Assembly: GCA_936440205.1 (NCBI GenBank)
Contig: OW387148.1
Span: forward strand, 43,931,003-43,995,002
Reading direction: 5' to 3'
DNA from: Lepidonotus clava
Lineage: Eukaryota > Annelida > Polychaeta > Phyllodocida > Polynoidae
Length of the DNA: 64,000 nucleotides
The notes under the pieces were generated by a model. The model was not told where the DNA came from and searched no databases. It saw only the letters and a program-made list of their open reading frames with translations. How positions within the stretch are numbered: position 1 is the first letter of the stretch; each line of letters begins with the position of its first letter. The position numbers and the translations under genes were made by a program. This document shows, one piece after another, positions 1 to 11,872 of this stretch.

Positions 1-3000
1 TATGTTCTCCTACATCATCTCTTGACACCATTGTATTTTTGAAAATGGGAGTCATTTCTTCAAATTTAAATTTAAGGTGATCAGGTGTGTGTTTGTCCAC
101 CGATACTAGTCCAAAAATAGTCCCACTTTTTACACCGTTTATTATATCTATTTCAGAAAGGATATTGTGTGTGTTTGGAATCGGTATGCTCCACAGTGAT
201 TTACATGCTATAACACTGTTGTTGTTATTCTTGTCTTTGTTCCAGTCACATTCGTATTTCTCAATGACAGTATAACCTATTAGTTCTAGATACAGTGTTG
301 TTTTAAGAGTTTGTCGACATCTTTCTGACATTAGTTTACGGCCTTTATCTGTAGAGAGAGTGTTTTTATTCATGTGACACGCGTGCCCATGCCAGTAGCA
401 ACCATGAAATTGATACACGGTTTTTGTATCTGGAACCAGTCCGTCCACTCGAACTCTTTTTGTACCCACACTAACTTCCCCATGGTTATAAGCATGTAGT
501 ATTTTAACTTTGTCTGTAATCTCTCGAAACCGCAACCATTCTGTTGCAGCGCGACTGACTTTTTGAGATTGTTCAGGTTTGTAATTGTTACTACTTCTGC
601 GGACTACAAAGTATCCCGTACAGTGTTCTTCACCCATACATTTAAGGTAAAGACTGTTTGCATCTACTCCTATGATATGACGGCACACTTTACTTAATGG
701 TCCGAATGATCTTCCCCGTATTCTGTCACTCCTGCTTTTTGATGTCTATGAAATATAATCGATGGACCACCTACCAAATTGCTTCTAATTAATTTGTGTA
801 CATCTTTGTCTGCCTCTGAGAATATAATGTAAGGAAGGGTGTTTGATGATGTGTTATCAAATAGAAATTTTAGTGTAAGGCCTGGAAGAGTCAGACCATC
901 TTTGAACATATCTATTCCTCTTTCACTGAAAAATTTCATGTGTTGGTTTATAGCTTTGACAAAAGGTTCTACATCTTTGTTATTGTAATATATTAGATAA
1001 TCTTTGAAAGTTGTCATTCCATTATCTTTCCACACTTTCTTACACTTGGCATAGTCTTCCGCTGATATAGAAGTACCCGTAAGTGAACTATAGAAAGCTG
1101 AGCGAGGTGGAAGTTTTAAGTTCCCTAGTTTTCTAGCTGATGTCATCCACTCATATGGAAAGAACCCTTTACTTTCATCTTGTAGGAAAGCTTTTAAATA
1201 GCTAACATAAGAGTATCCGGGAGCTAGATAATTTAACATGTCTAAATAAACACAGTTCTCTGTGTAGACAGCTATGTATTGATTACTCCTTTTTATGGTT
1301 TTCATCTCAGCTGTTTGCTTCTTTGCATAGAAGGAATGGAAATCTCGCTTTATTAGATTTAAGTCGTAGCGACCCGAATTGAAACCTATGACAGGTACTC
1401 TGTAAATATAGTTCATAAGACGAATTTTGATTTTATCTATTCTGTGTGAAGTTTTATTGCTACCCTTTTTTCCTATGCTCTTCATTAGTGATTTAGGCAC
1501 TTTTTTTCCTTCGGCAATCTCGTTTTTCTTATACTTTTCAAGCTTTTTTATTATGTCAGAGAAACGTGTTTCTACAACAGCTCCTATTTTTTCAGCTAAC
1601 TTTTGTATGTAATCCAGTGTGTCGTGAACTATTTCATCATTTTCTCCATCACTTTTTCTTATGAAACAAACTGGTTTTTCCCACTCTGGAAAGTCACTTG
1701 CTACACTAGATGAAAGCGGTACATGATATGATTCGACTACTGTATTAGTTGTCTGAACATCACCTTTTGTTTTGTGAGAAAAATAACTTTCGAAATCATA
1801 CACAATTTTGTATGGATATATTCGAAGTTCAGCTGGTACTTTTATACCTAGCTCCTTCAGTCTATCAAATACAGATGGTTTGTTTTTGTAAATACCACCT
1901 TTGTAGATGAATTTAACTTACGTACAGTGGCTTTTAATGTTAGTGTGTCGCTTAAAATTATACTCTGTTTCAAAGAGTCTTCTACACTTACGGCACATGT
2001 GGAACTGTGAATATTTATTTAGATCGTTTACTAGACTGAAGTGATGGTCGTATAGATTTAGTGTCATAACTTTAGACTCATCCTCAACACTCATTAAATT
2101 TCCCTTTATACATTTTAATGTACAAGGTGTTCCCCTTTTAACTTTCTTTTTCTTGGAAGTGGTACTCTTCTTAGGAATGAGTGAAAACACTCTTATCATA
2201 ATGTTGTATTTGGCTTCTATCTGGGTCAATGCCTTAATTGAAATGCCTCTGAATGATACTTTAGTTTCATCAGGAAAACATTCTTGAAGTAGTCTTTCAC
2301 AGTGGGATGTGTTTTTGAAAAGAAAATACGACAGACACCTAAAAAAACACAGGTAGTCTTTGTAGACCCGTTTGCTCTTTGGATTACGATGGAAATGTTG
2401 TAAACCCCGTCTACATAGGAAATTCGGAATTGTATCCAATCTTCCTATTAAACCATCCTCTCTACCTTGAACCCTTACTATGTAGATGTTTGCGTTTACA
2501 TTACCCACTAGTCTCCAACTTGTGTCAGCTCTATTGACACTCCATTCTTTATCGCATAAAAAACTTATTACATCTTGCAAGTCAGAATCATTTTTAATAT
2601 GTCTGTAATTGCTTTGCTGTTCGTGCTCTAACCAAAATAAAGAGGAGTTATTCCCTGAAGGATGATAATACATAACTTCTCGATCTTCTGTATAAATCTT
2701 TTCTTCGGCAGTTTCTGTTGTTCCTCCATTAAGTCTTTCAAGTAATGCACCTAAAGATATAGCTAGTCTATATTCGAAAACTTGGTTCTGATGTATTTTG
2801 TTAATAGCCTCTATTATCTCTTCAACTGCTTCTTTCATGTTCAGAGTTGAGAGTCTGACATTGAAAATTAATTGAACGCTTCCTAGGAGAACTAAACTGT
2901 TTGCTATTGACTTAAAGTTTTTAACATAAGTGTCGTGATACCACCAATAACTACCTATAGTTGATGGCATTACTGTTGTTTCTATATCATACTGTTCTCT

Positions 3001-3102
3001 GACGCATGTAGGTGAAGAACAGATCACCTTTCCAGAATGTAAAGAAAAATTGCGAGGACGACGTGGCACGTTACACATCGGACAATTTATATTCTGATTC
3101 AT
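1..3102 (-). pseudogene. Polinton DNA polymerase B, N-terminal and exonuclease part (fossil)
   Basis: Family-B, protein-primed-type polymerase used by Polintons to copy their own DNA. Reading leftward from about 3102: an N-terminal Cys4-type cluster (CPMC ... CSSPTC), a later C2H2-like finger near 1925-1995, an exonuclease-type block with VIGFNSGRYDLNLIK near 1350-1400, the segment DVEPFVKAINQHMKFF near 930-985, and the typical Polinton motif FHGCYWHGHACH near 380-410. The palm motifs of the polymerase lie beyond the left edge. The gene opposes the rightward capsid block. It is broken. Identification rests on recognising this motif set from the Polinton PolB family; the polymerase core itself is not visible here. 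Confidence 0.88.
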
Positions 3103-3404
3103 TTTCTTATTTTCGACTTAATAACTATATAAAATATTCACCTATGTTCTAGCTAGTTATTTAAAAGCTGACTAAATATTTTTTGTTTGAAGCTAACTAT
3201 GTGCTACACTAACTATGCGCTAGGTGATTATATAAAAGCTGACTAAATATTTTCTTTGAAGCTAGCTAATATAATATCTACAGCATGATTAAATGTTTTC
3301 TGTGTATATATGTATATAGGCAACCACACCACACCATGTATAGTTACTGATATGTTTTAAGACCACACCTACCTGCCCTTGGTGATTATATCATGTTCTG
3401 TGAT
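3103..3404. other. Intergenic stretch inside the Polinton
   Basis: AT-rich, no coding signal on either strand. A segment of about 70-80 bp built around GCTAACTATG/TATAAAAGCTGACTAAATATTTT recurs two or three times in degenerate form (about 3155-3270). It could hold the promoter of the leftward polymerase gene, but no distinct promoter element is visible. Confidence 0.4.
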
Positions 3405-5268
<1,864 letters not shown>

Positions 5269-5307
5269 ATTTTGTTTTGTTACCGATAAGCAGATATCAC
5301 TGAGTAC
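5269..5307. promoter_or_regulatory. Divergent promoter interval of the Polinton
   Basis: Only 39 bp separate the start of the leftward gene (5268) from the start of the rightward gene (5308). Both must be driven from this interval or from within the opposing gene. No clear TATA box or initiator is visible, so the call rests on gene arrangement alone. Confidence 0.3.
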
Positions 5308-5554
5308 ATGGTTCCATTAGTGACGCGACGCAAGAGACTGACACGTGCACTCCATAACAAATATTCAAAAATTTACATGTATCGGTTTCATTGGAGATAC
5401 GTATTGTGGTCGTTAACAAAAATGATAATATACGCTCTCAGAGACCCTCTGAGATTCATTTCTAGACTTGTCACCAATCGCACCAGTCTCACCATGTACA
5501 TGAAGACACAACCCTCAGTTCATCACCGTGTACCCCTGGCACCGCTCATTGGAA

Positions 5555-5583
5555 GACCAGATCATTTTCGAAATGATCTGGTC
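5555..5583. repeat. Perfect palindrome, 13-bp arms, 3-nt loop
   Basis: GACCAGATCATTT at 5555-5567 is exactly complementary to 5571-5583 across a TCG loop. It lies inside the unknown Polinton gene. Confidence 0.95.
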
Positions 5584-5780
5584 AACGTGCCTTTTGCGCG
5601 AGCATCAGGTATCTATGGAGAGCATCATTGGGTGAAATACATCTGTCCGAGAGACGGAATGTATCAAATTGAGGGTGAAATTCATCCAAACATTTTATTT
5701 CAAAATTGCAAACTTCTGAAAAACATTCGGCTAACCCAACAACCAAATCTAACGCTCAAAGATATGATAACCAAGAAAAC

Positions 5781-5808
5781 TTGTGTTGTCGGTTTACCGA
5801 CAACACAA
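5781..5808. repeat. Perfect palindrome, 12-bp arms, 4-nt loop
   Basis: TTGTGTTGTCGG at 5781-5792 pairs exactly with 5797-5808 across a TTTA loop, within the same gene as the palindrome at 5555. Confidence 0.95.
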
Positions 5809-6194
5809 GGTATCTTGAGTCACATTTTTGCGCGACACTCTGTCTAGGAAACAGTACAGAGACGTTTTTGGCGTAAATCAGAAGCAGATCCTGATGGGAA
5901 ACCTTCTATATTTCTGCACGCTGACATTATTATTCCCCTTATCAACGCAACCATCCGATATCCTGACAAAATAGTCAACACCCTTGACAACAACAAATTC
6001 TTCTATGAAAAAGAGTTCGATACAGAAATCGGACATGGTCAGGAGGGTTGTGACCATATTGTCAGGGTTGTCGGAAGGAACGGTAAAGAATCAAGTCTCG
6101 TGACGGCTTATTCTATTCCTAGATTTACTCCTACTCATACTCTCCAATATTAAAAAAGAAAATAAAGATCCTTTTATGCTCCTCCAGACTATTC

Positions 6195-6220
6195 GGTTTT
6201 CTACCAAAAGGTAGAAAACC
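6195..6220. terminator. Perfect hairpin just after the unknown gene
   Basis: GGTTTTCTACC at 6195-6205 pairs exactly with 6210-6220 across an AAAA loop, about 40 bp past the end of the preceding gene region. It could influence 3' processing, but it is the third such palindrome in 670 bp and may belong to a common structural pattern instead. Confidence 0.5.
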
Positions 6221-7003
6221 ACCCTTCAACCAATCTCTTTTATTTTCACACTTATAACGTAAAGACGTCCGTTTATTTACTATACAGATCTATAAATCAT
6301 GTCATTATTTATGTTGCCATTGAAACAAAACGTTTATGTAGTGATAAATTAGATGCTGGTTAGGTTTATCTCCTGTGACATACGAGCTGATAATAGAGTT
6401 GATACTATCAAGCTTGTAACTCTAACCATACGTTAACGGTTATAACCACTTAATCAAAATAAAAACACAAACACCTCAAATGGCGTTCAACGCTTTTCTT
6501 GAAAGAAAACAAAATGCGCGCCGCTCCGCTCGCGGGTGATCTGCGTGGCGGGCGCGGCTCGGCGGTCGGTGCATTTTGGGTGGGAGGGTGCGTTTTGCAC
6601 CCAACATCCAGGGGCTGTCCCATAACAAAGACCGATCAAATAAAAAACAAAACGTATGGAGAGTGTTTATGGTTCGGTTTCATTAATTTGTTATTCTTTT
6701 GTTTTGTGAAAGAGAAAAACCCATGTTATCACAGTTTACACTTTTAATTTGGTATTCTTTTGTTTCGTTCCACATAAAATATTGTTATGATGTCATCTCT
6801 TTTAATTTGTCGTTATTTTATTTCGGTCCTCATAAAATGTTGTTATGACCACATCTCTTTTCATTTGTCATTATTTTATTTTGTTACAGGAAAAACACCC
6901 TTATGTTATAGAAACCAAACAAAAGGATTGTTTTTTCATTAAAGTGTCATTCAGTGCATTAACCTTCGACCGGGTAAGACGTGTTATAACTTAAATAGAA
7001 AAA
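6221..7003. other. Central non-coding region of the Polinton with degenerate repeats
   Basis: No gene seen. A GC-rich island at about 6515-6605 with a GGGTGC/GCACCC stem (about 6585-6602) interrupts AT-rich DNA. From about 6680 to 6915 there are three or four degenerate copies of a ~70-bp unit built around TTTAATTTGTTATTCTTTTGTTTTG. A regulatory or replication role is possible but not shown. Confidence 0.5.
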
Positions 7004-7675
7004 ATGGAAAGTGTAAAGGAAATTGCATTTGACCCAAGACTACAAGGACCTTTCACATGTCTTATTGCTGGACCTTCAGGATGTGGTAAAACGCAATTAG
7101 TGTTTGAAATTATAGAAAAGGCGAAAACTGTAATAAACCCACCAGTCGATGAGATTATATATTGCTATGGACAATGGTAAGACGTTTTCAAGAAGTATCA
7201 GGGAAAAGTGAAATTCAACGAAGGTCTCCTTTCAAGAGAAGAACTTTTACATAAAAAAAAGGATTTATCTCAACATTCTCTACTTATAATAGATGATCTG
7301 TTAGATAAAGAAGATGCACCTCTTATAAGAGATCTATTCATAAAAGGTTCTCACCATAGAAATATGAGTGTTATATTCATAACTCAAAATTTATTTCTCC
7401 ATAATAAGGATTTCAGAACACTTAGTTTGAATTCTCATTACATGATAATTTTCAAAAATCCAAGAGATATGAGTCAAATTCACGCTTTATCACGTCAAGT
7501 GTTTCCAACTCATCCGCGTTTTCTTACTAACGTATATAACGAAGAAACATCGGCGAGACACTCATATCTAGTGCTGGACTTCAAGCAGACTACACCCAAC
7601 ACACTAAGGGTGCGTAACAGCGTGACTACACCTCTCAAGACAACTGTATTCATTCCTACTACACGGAAACAATGA
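7004..7675 (+). pseudogene. Polinton packaging ATPase, A32/FtsK-like (fossil)
   Basis: P-loop ATPase of the family that pumps DNA into capsids in Polintons, adenovirus-like and poxvirus-like lineages. Visible: Walker A GPSGCGKTQLV near residue 25-35, and Walker B LLIIDDLLD about 80 residues later, followed by a sensor-like region (IFITQNLF). The start ATG at 7004 is the first Met before Walker A. The region is broken. It overlaps the next gene by 4 bp and begins the rightward structural block. Confidence 0.85.
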
Positions 7676-8028
7676 AGGCTAAACAACTCGCTCTCATAAA
7701 GAAACACCTTCCTCTATTGAGACATCTGTCTAAATGCACTGGTAAGGAGTGTAAACATATAATGATGGGAATGTCTAATGAGGTGATAAGGTTGATAGCG
7801 CAAATAGGTGTGAATATTATGAATAAAAACTTGCACATCTCCAATAAACAAGCAGTCGGTCGTCTATCGAGGTACAAGAAACAACTCAAGGGTCTTACCA
7901 AGCCTTCAGCTACAGTAGGACACAAACGTAAGATTCTTGAACAAGAAGGTGGTTTTATTGGTACTCTATTGGGATTAGCTGTTCCACTCATATCCAGTCT
8001 TATCGGAGGCCTTACAAGACATCATTAG
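7672..8028 (+). CDS. Small Polinton protein with hydrophobic C-terminus
   Basis: 118 residues, basic N-terminal two thirds (KAKQLALIKKHLPLLRHL, RYKKQLKGLTK) and a glycine-rich hydrophobic C-terminal segment (GGFIGTLLGLAVPLISSLIG). Small proteins of this type sit next to the ATPase in many Polintons, and the character recalls core or membrane-active capsid components of adenovirus-like viruses; the exact role is unknown. The start overlaps the ATPase end by 4 bp. The frame looks whole. Confidence 0.6.
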   Translation: MKAKQLALIKKHLPLLRHLSKCTGKECKHIMMGMSNEVIRLIAQIGVNIMNKNLHISNKQAVGRLSRYKKQLKGLTKPSATVGHKRKILEQEGGFIGTLLGLAVPLISSLIGGLTRHH

Positions 8029-8052
8029 GAGAAAATGACAAGCTATAAATGA

Positions 8053-8907
8053 ATGCTGCTCGTTCATCCAGATGTGTTGCAAAGTTCTAACAAAGTGGAA
8101 ATGGAGAGTTCAACTGTTTCTGGCAAAGTTGATTCTCCACCTCCTGCCAAAGAAAGTGACAGGGATTCCTTTTTCGAAAGGTCAATGGTAAAAGAAAAAC
8201 TTGAACCTACAGCATCTACCGTGGAGGTGTTAGCTCGTTTACAAAAAGAAATGAGTCGTGTATTGAACGATCCAATGATGAGCAGAGAAGAGAAACTAGC
8301 CACATACAATGATCTCATGAACAGGTCCTCCATCCTTTCCTCTAAAGCTAAAAGTATGTTGTTTTCAACATCGTACCTTTCACGTTCTCCTTCACCATCT
8401 CCACCACCTTCTCCGACTATTATGAAACCTAAAAGAGTTTCTACAAAACCGAGAGGACTACTTATGCCGAAGGTACTACCACATAAGATGGAAAAAGCAC
8501 TAGAAAAAGTTCTGGGTTCTTACCATAACTCTGTGCGTAATCTCTACAAGACCTTGGCCAAATCACGAAAACAGTTTACAAAGGACGGTCGTCTCATTCT
8601 AGGAGACACACCTATAGATGAAACACATTTGATGAATCTTCTTTCGAGTGCAGTGCGACCGACTACTAAGAAGCGAGCCAGCTTACCGGGGCAGAAACAA
8701 TTCGTCCAGATTGTTAAGAAGTTAAATCCGAAAATGAAATATATAAGGAACTACAACATGAAGGGTTCCGACAGTGAAGAGGAACATGAACAGGTGGAAA
8801 CACCTAGGCGGAAAGAGAAGCCTCCTCAACAAGAAGGTTACGGCAGAAGTAAGAGACATCGACACTTTACAGTAACACCATTTGTAAAATGGTCTACAAG
8901 GCTCTGA
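8053..8907 (+). CDS. Polinton protein of unknown function, coiled-coil and basic
   Basis: 284 residues. It starts with LLVHPDVLQ, a beginning typical of a Polinton protein family of unknown function. It continues with a Ser/Glu-rich part, a helical segment VLARLQKEMSRVLNDPMMSREEK with a short spacing repeat, a Pro-Ser-rich linker, and a basic C-terminal half ending in charged low-complexity sequence. The 3' end overlaps the integrase start by 19 bp. It is placed in the structural block, so a virion role is plausible. The frame looks whole. Confidence 0.6.
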   Translation: MLLVHPDVLQSSNKVEMESSTVSGKVDSPPPAKESDRDSFFERSMVKEKLEPTASTVEVLARLQKEMSRVLNDPMMSREEKLATYNDLMNRSSILSSKAKSMLFSTSYLSRSPSPSPPPSPTIMKPKRVSTKPRGLLMPKVLPHKMEKALEKVLGSYHNSVRNLYKTLAKSRKQFTKDGRLILGDTPIDETHLMNLLSSAVRPTTKKRASLPGQKQFVQIVKKLNPKMKYIRNYNMKGSDSEEEHEQVETPRRKEKPPQQEGYGRSKRHRHFTVTPFVKWSTRL

Positions 8908-9972
8908 AGAAAGATGTGGTTAAGCACTTCACTGATCCTAAACAACCAGCAAGCTTCACAAGCGCATCCAAAATAAAGAAACACTATTTCAAAAACACTG
9001 ACATCAAGCATATTGAAGATGCACTTGAATCTGTGGATGCTTATACTAAGCATAAACCATTCAAGAGACGGTTTCCTAGGCGTAAAACACAGACTTTTGG
9101 AATAGATAAACAATGGCAAATGGACTTGATAGATATGCAACAGTTCAAAAAGTATAACAAAGGCTATTCGTATAAAATGGTTGCCATAGATGTCTTCTCC
9201 AGATTTGGATTTGCACAAGCTATAAAAAGTAAAAAAGCTACAGATGTTACGGAAGCTTTCAAAGTTATGACAGTTAAAAGATGTCCTAAATACCTTCAAA
9301 CAGAGAAAGGTAAAGAGTTCATGAACAAAACTTTTCAGGATTACTTGAAAGAGACAGGTGTATCTTTTTCACTTGAGAAAATGATGACATAAAATGTGCT
9401 ATAGCAGAAAGGTTCAACGGGACCTTACAACAGAAAATGTGGCGATACTTCACTCACATGAAAACATACACATACATAGATGTACTTCAAGATCTAGTGC
9501 ATTCTTACAACCACACCTTTCATTCTACCATAGGAGGTCGACCGGTAGACGTTAATAAAGATAACGCCGATCGATTGTTCTATCATTTGTATGAAAGAGT
9601 GAGAGCTAAAGATTTAAAGAAGAAAAGGAAACCTTTAATGAAAAGTGGTGATAGAGCACGAATTCTAAGAAAAAAGAAAACCTTTAATCGTGGATATGAA
9701 CCAAATTGGAGTGAAGAAATATTCACTGTAAAGAACCCAGACTATATTAAAGGTATGAAATCGAAGATACCCTTCAAGAAAGAATAAAGGGGTGGTTTTA
9801 TCCTCAAGAGGTTCAGAAGGTGAAAGTTACTCCGAGGAAGCAGTACACTGTCGAGAGCATCCTTAAATATAGAGGAAAAGGTGCTAAAAGAGAAGCACTC
9901 ATTAAGTGGAAAGGATACGGAGACAAATTCAACAGTTGGGAACCAGTCAAGAACATACAAAAATGGATGTAA
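8889..9972 (+). pseudogene. Polinton integrase with C-terminal chromodomain (fossil)
   Basis: Retroviral-type DDE integrase that joins Polinton ends to host DNA. Visible in order: an N-terminal basic segment, the catalytic core beginning WQMDLIDMQQFKKYN (first Asp) and continuing VAIDVFSRFGFAQAI, a YLQTEKGKEFMN block corresponding to the second Asp region, the HSYNHTFHSTIGGRP segment after the core, an SH3-like basic part (KSGDRARILRKKKTF), then a chromodomain with REALIKWKGYGDKFNSWEP. Chromodomains occur in many Polinton and chromovirus integrases and may steer insertion to marked chromatin. The region is broken. Its end overlaps the following capsid gene by 10 bp. Confidence 0.88.
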
Positions 9973-11378
9973 CCTGCACCCTACCCAGTAACTCATCTAC
10001 TAAGACCTTTCCAGACAACACTCTGAGCACTTACAGAGTTCTTTTACAAAAGTATATGGTACTACCAGCTGACACAGACTGTGCGTTATCTGAAATAACG
10101 CTTCCAGTAAAATGGTACAATGTGCGAAAATCAACTTTCTACCTTCTCAGCGCAGAAGCACCGGCAGAAAAGAAGAAACATAACACCGCACCAACTAGGG
10201 CAAGAACTTCCCGCGGTTCTGATGAACAGCCTTCTTCTCCTGCTACTTCCACAACTACACCTGGAACTGCAGCTGATTCAATTGAAACACCGACAGTGCC
10301 AGACCCTGATCATGAAGAGTCTTCTGGAGCGTTTATTTCAGATGCAGTGTCAGCTGTAAGAACAGTTAGTGAGAGTATAACTCCTCTGACACCAAGTTCT
10401 CACACTTCCGACGGACCTACACCTCCTAAGAAACCTAGAGAAGGAATTACTCCATTACAAACACCTCCGACAAGGCCCGTTGAAGCTATCACTCGACTAA
10501 AGCGTGAAATAGAGAGCAGTAGGAAAAAACGTGACAGAGAACCGTTCCTAACAGACATGTTTAATACTGATTTGGTAACCCACATGCATGAAACACCCCC
10601 GAAAAGAAAACTAGAAGTTGAAATGGAGGGAATTGAAAAAGAAGAAAAGGATGACGATGACGACCAACCAGAGCCCGCAGAAGTATTCGAAGAAGCTGAT
10701 GCTGATGAACCAAAAAAGCTGCCTCCCACATTGAGTTACATCGATTCATTAGCAAGGAAGCACTTTCCAGGAAAACAGTCTTACGCTCGTTTCTCAATGG
10801 AAAGCGGGCGAGTGGAAACCAACAAAGATCTGATCAAACTCCTGAATAAAATAATGAAGAAAAATATACCAAAAGTCATCAACAAAATGAAAGAAGAAAA
10901 GCGAAAAAATAAAGGAAATGGTCCAGATGAAATTTTCTCTTATAACGAATTCACAATGAAAACGCTTATTGCACTGCCTTCCAACACAATGCTCGTCATA
11001 CAAGAAAACCTTTCTTATCAACTTGGTTTCGAAGGAAAAATATACATGGGTAGGCGCACACGAGCAAAACAAATAACAGATGTCAACTACAGAAACCATA
11101 CAGTCTATGTCTACTCTGACATTATTCACAACGGGGTAGTAGGAGATACTGAAGCACCACTTCTTCGATGTATGGCCGTAAACAACTACTCTCAAAAAAC
11201 AATGGACACAATAAACTTTCCCAATTTGATTTTCCATCCTCTGCGAATAACACATTTCAAAGAGATCAGAGTGTACTTAAGAGACAGTGCAGGCGAACCT
11301 ATACCATTTGTACACGGGGAAGTGTCGGTAGTACTGACCTTTAGAGCTCTCTCTCATCCCTATAGTACATTAGTGTAA
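9963..11378 (+). CDS. Polinton minor capsid (penton-like) protein
   Basis: About 471 residues from the ATG at 9963. The N-terminus STKTFPDNTLSTYRVLLQKY followed by DTDCALSEITLPVKWYNV is the signature opening of the single jelly-roll minor capsid protein of Polintons (pDNTls.y.v.L ... al.Ei..P..W.Nv). A long disordered Ser/Thr/Pro- and acid-rich insert occupies roughly residues 60-260, then the jelly-roll-type sequence resumes (LVIQENLSYQLGF ... VSVVLTFRAL). It is predicted to form pentameric vertices. The frame looks whole. The long acidic insert is unusual in size. Confidence 0.8.
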   Translation: MDVTCTLPSNSSTKTFPDNTLSTYRVLLQKYMVLPADTDCALSEITLPVKWYNVRKSTFYLLSAEAPAEKKKHNTAPTRARTSRGSDEQPSSPATSTTTPGTAADSIETPTVPDPDHEESSGAFISDAVSAVRTVSESITPLTPSSHTSDGPTPPKKPREGITPLQTPPTRPVEAITRLKREIESSRKKRDREPFLTDMFNTDLVTHMHETPPKRKLEVEMEGIEKEEKDDDDDQPEPAEVFEEADADEPKKLPPTLSYIDSLARKHFPGKQSYARFSMESGRVETNKDLIKLLNKIMKKNIPKVINKMKEEKRKNKGNGPDEIFSYNEFTMKTLIALPSNTMLVIQENLSYQLGFEGKIYMGRRTRAKQITDVNYRNHTVYVYSDIIHNGVVGDTEAPLLRCMAVNNYSQKTMDTINFPNLIFHPLRITHFKEIRVYLRDSAGEPIPFVHGEVSVVLTFRALSHPYSTLV

Positions 11379-11397
11379 GAAGGAAGACATTGGAAAA

Positions 11398-11862
11398 ATG
11401 GTGAGTTACTATATGAACGTGCCACCCTTGTATTCATCACCAAGAGGTGAATATGGACAATATTATAAGCGCTCACAATTTGGAAGTGGACAATTACCTG
11501 CTTTCAGTGGAGCTAAAAGACAACGTGGCCACAGAATATTCGGAAGTATAATGAGATCAGCTCTTCCGATGATGAAGAAGCTCGGGGCGTCAGCATTTAA
11601 AGCAGCAGTCCCCACCATCGTCAAAACAGGAAAAGGTGTTTTTGACGATGTCGTGGCTGGAAAAAACTTTAAGAAGAGCATCGTAAAAAGGTCAAAGAGT
11701 GCAGGAAGTGCCTTAATGGACACAGCCTTCAGTGCAGCCAGAAGGTACTTAAACGCTGACGACAATGGCCCTCCAGCCAAACGACGCCGAGCAATGCAAG
11801 GTGCAAGACGTGGTAACGGGAAGAAGAAGAGTGTAGGTAGATGTAAGTCTACCCTTTTCTAA
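11398..11862 (+). CDS. Small basic Polinton protein between the capsid genes
   Basis: 154 residues, strongly basic. An N-terminal tyrosine-rich part (GEYGQYYKRSQFGSGQLP) leads to RGHRIFGSIMRSALPMMKK, a pattern (yqrGhgigsifr) that recurs in Polinton proteins of this position, then an alanine-rich amphipathic stretch and a very basic tail (PPAKRRRAMQGARRGNGKKK). By character it resembles adenovirus core or pVI-type minor proteins, so a role in DNA condensation or membrane entry is plausible; this is inference. It sits 19 bp after the minor capsid gene and 10 bp before the major capsid gene. The frame looks whole. Confidence 0.65.
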   Translation: MVSYYMNVPPLYSSPRGEYGQYYKRSQFGSGQLPAFSGAKRQRGHRIFGSIMRSALPMMKKLGASAFKAAVPTIVKTGKGVFDDVVAGKNFKKSIVKRSKSAGSALMDTAFSAARRYLNADDNGPPAKRRRAMQGARRGNGKKKSVGRCKSTLF

Positions 11863-11867
11863 AGGGT
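11851..11867. repeat. Short palindrome spanning a stop codon
   Basis: ACCCTTT at 11851-11857 pairs with 11861-11867 across TCT, overlapping the end of the small basic gene and lying just before the major capsid start. Confidence 0.6.
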
Positions 11868-11872
11868 TCATC

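Larger units (their letters stand above)
5308..6153 (+). pseudogene. Polinton-encoded unknown beta-rich protein (fossil)
   Basis: First rightward gene. The N-terminus is basic and aromatic (RFHWRYVLWSLTKMI, possibly membrane-associated). The central part contains WVKYICPRDGMYQIEGEI, which looks like the strand pattern of C1q/TNF-type trimeric jelly rolls (W...Y.P.dGlY.i). The C-terminal part has further beta-type segments ending in AYSIPRFTPTHTLQY. The resemblance is by eye only; I do not recognise a named family. Trimeric beta-sandwich folds are common in virion fibres, which would make sense near capsid genes, but that is inference. The region is broken. It contains two perfect hairpin-forming palindromes, at 5555-5583 and 5781-5808. 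Confidence 0.45.

Noticed and set aside
6499-6747. 82-codon frame over the GC-rich island
   Set aside because: Composition jump within the frame and no similarity; probably non-coding.
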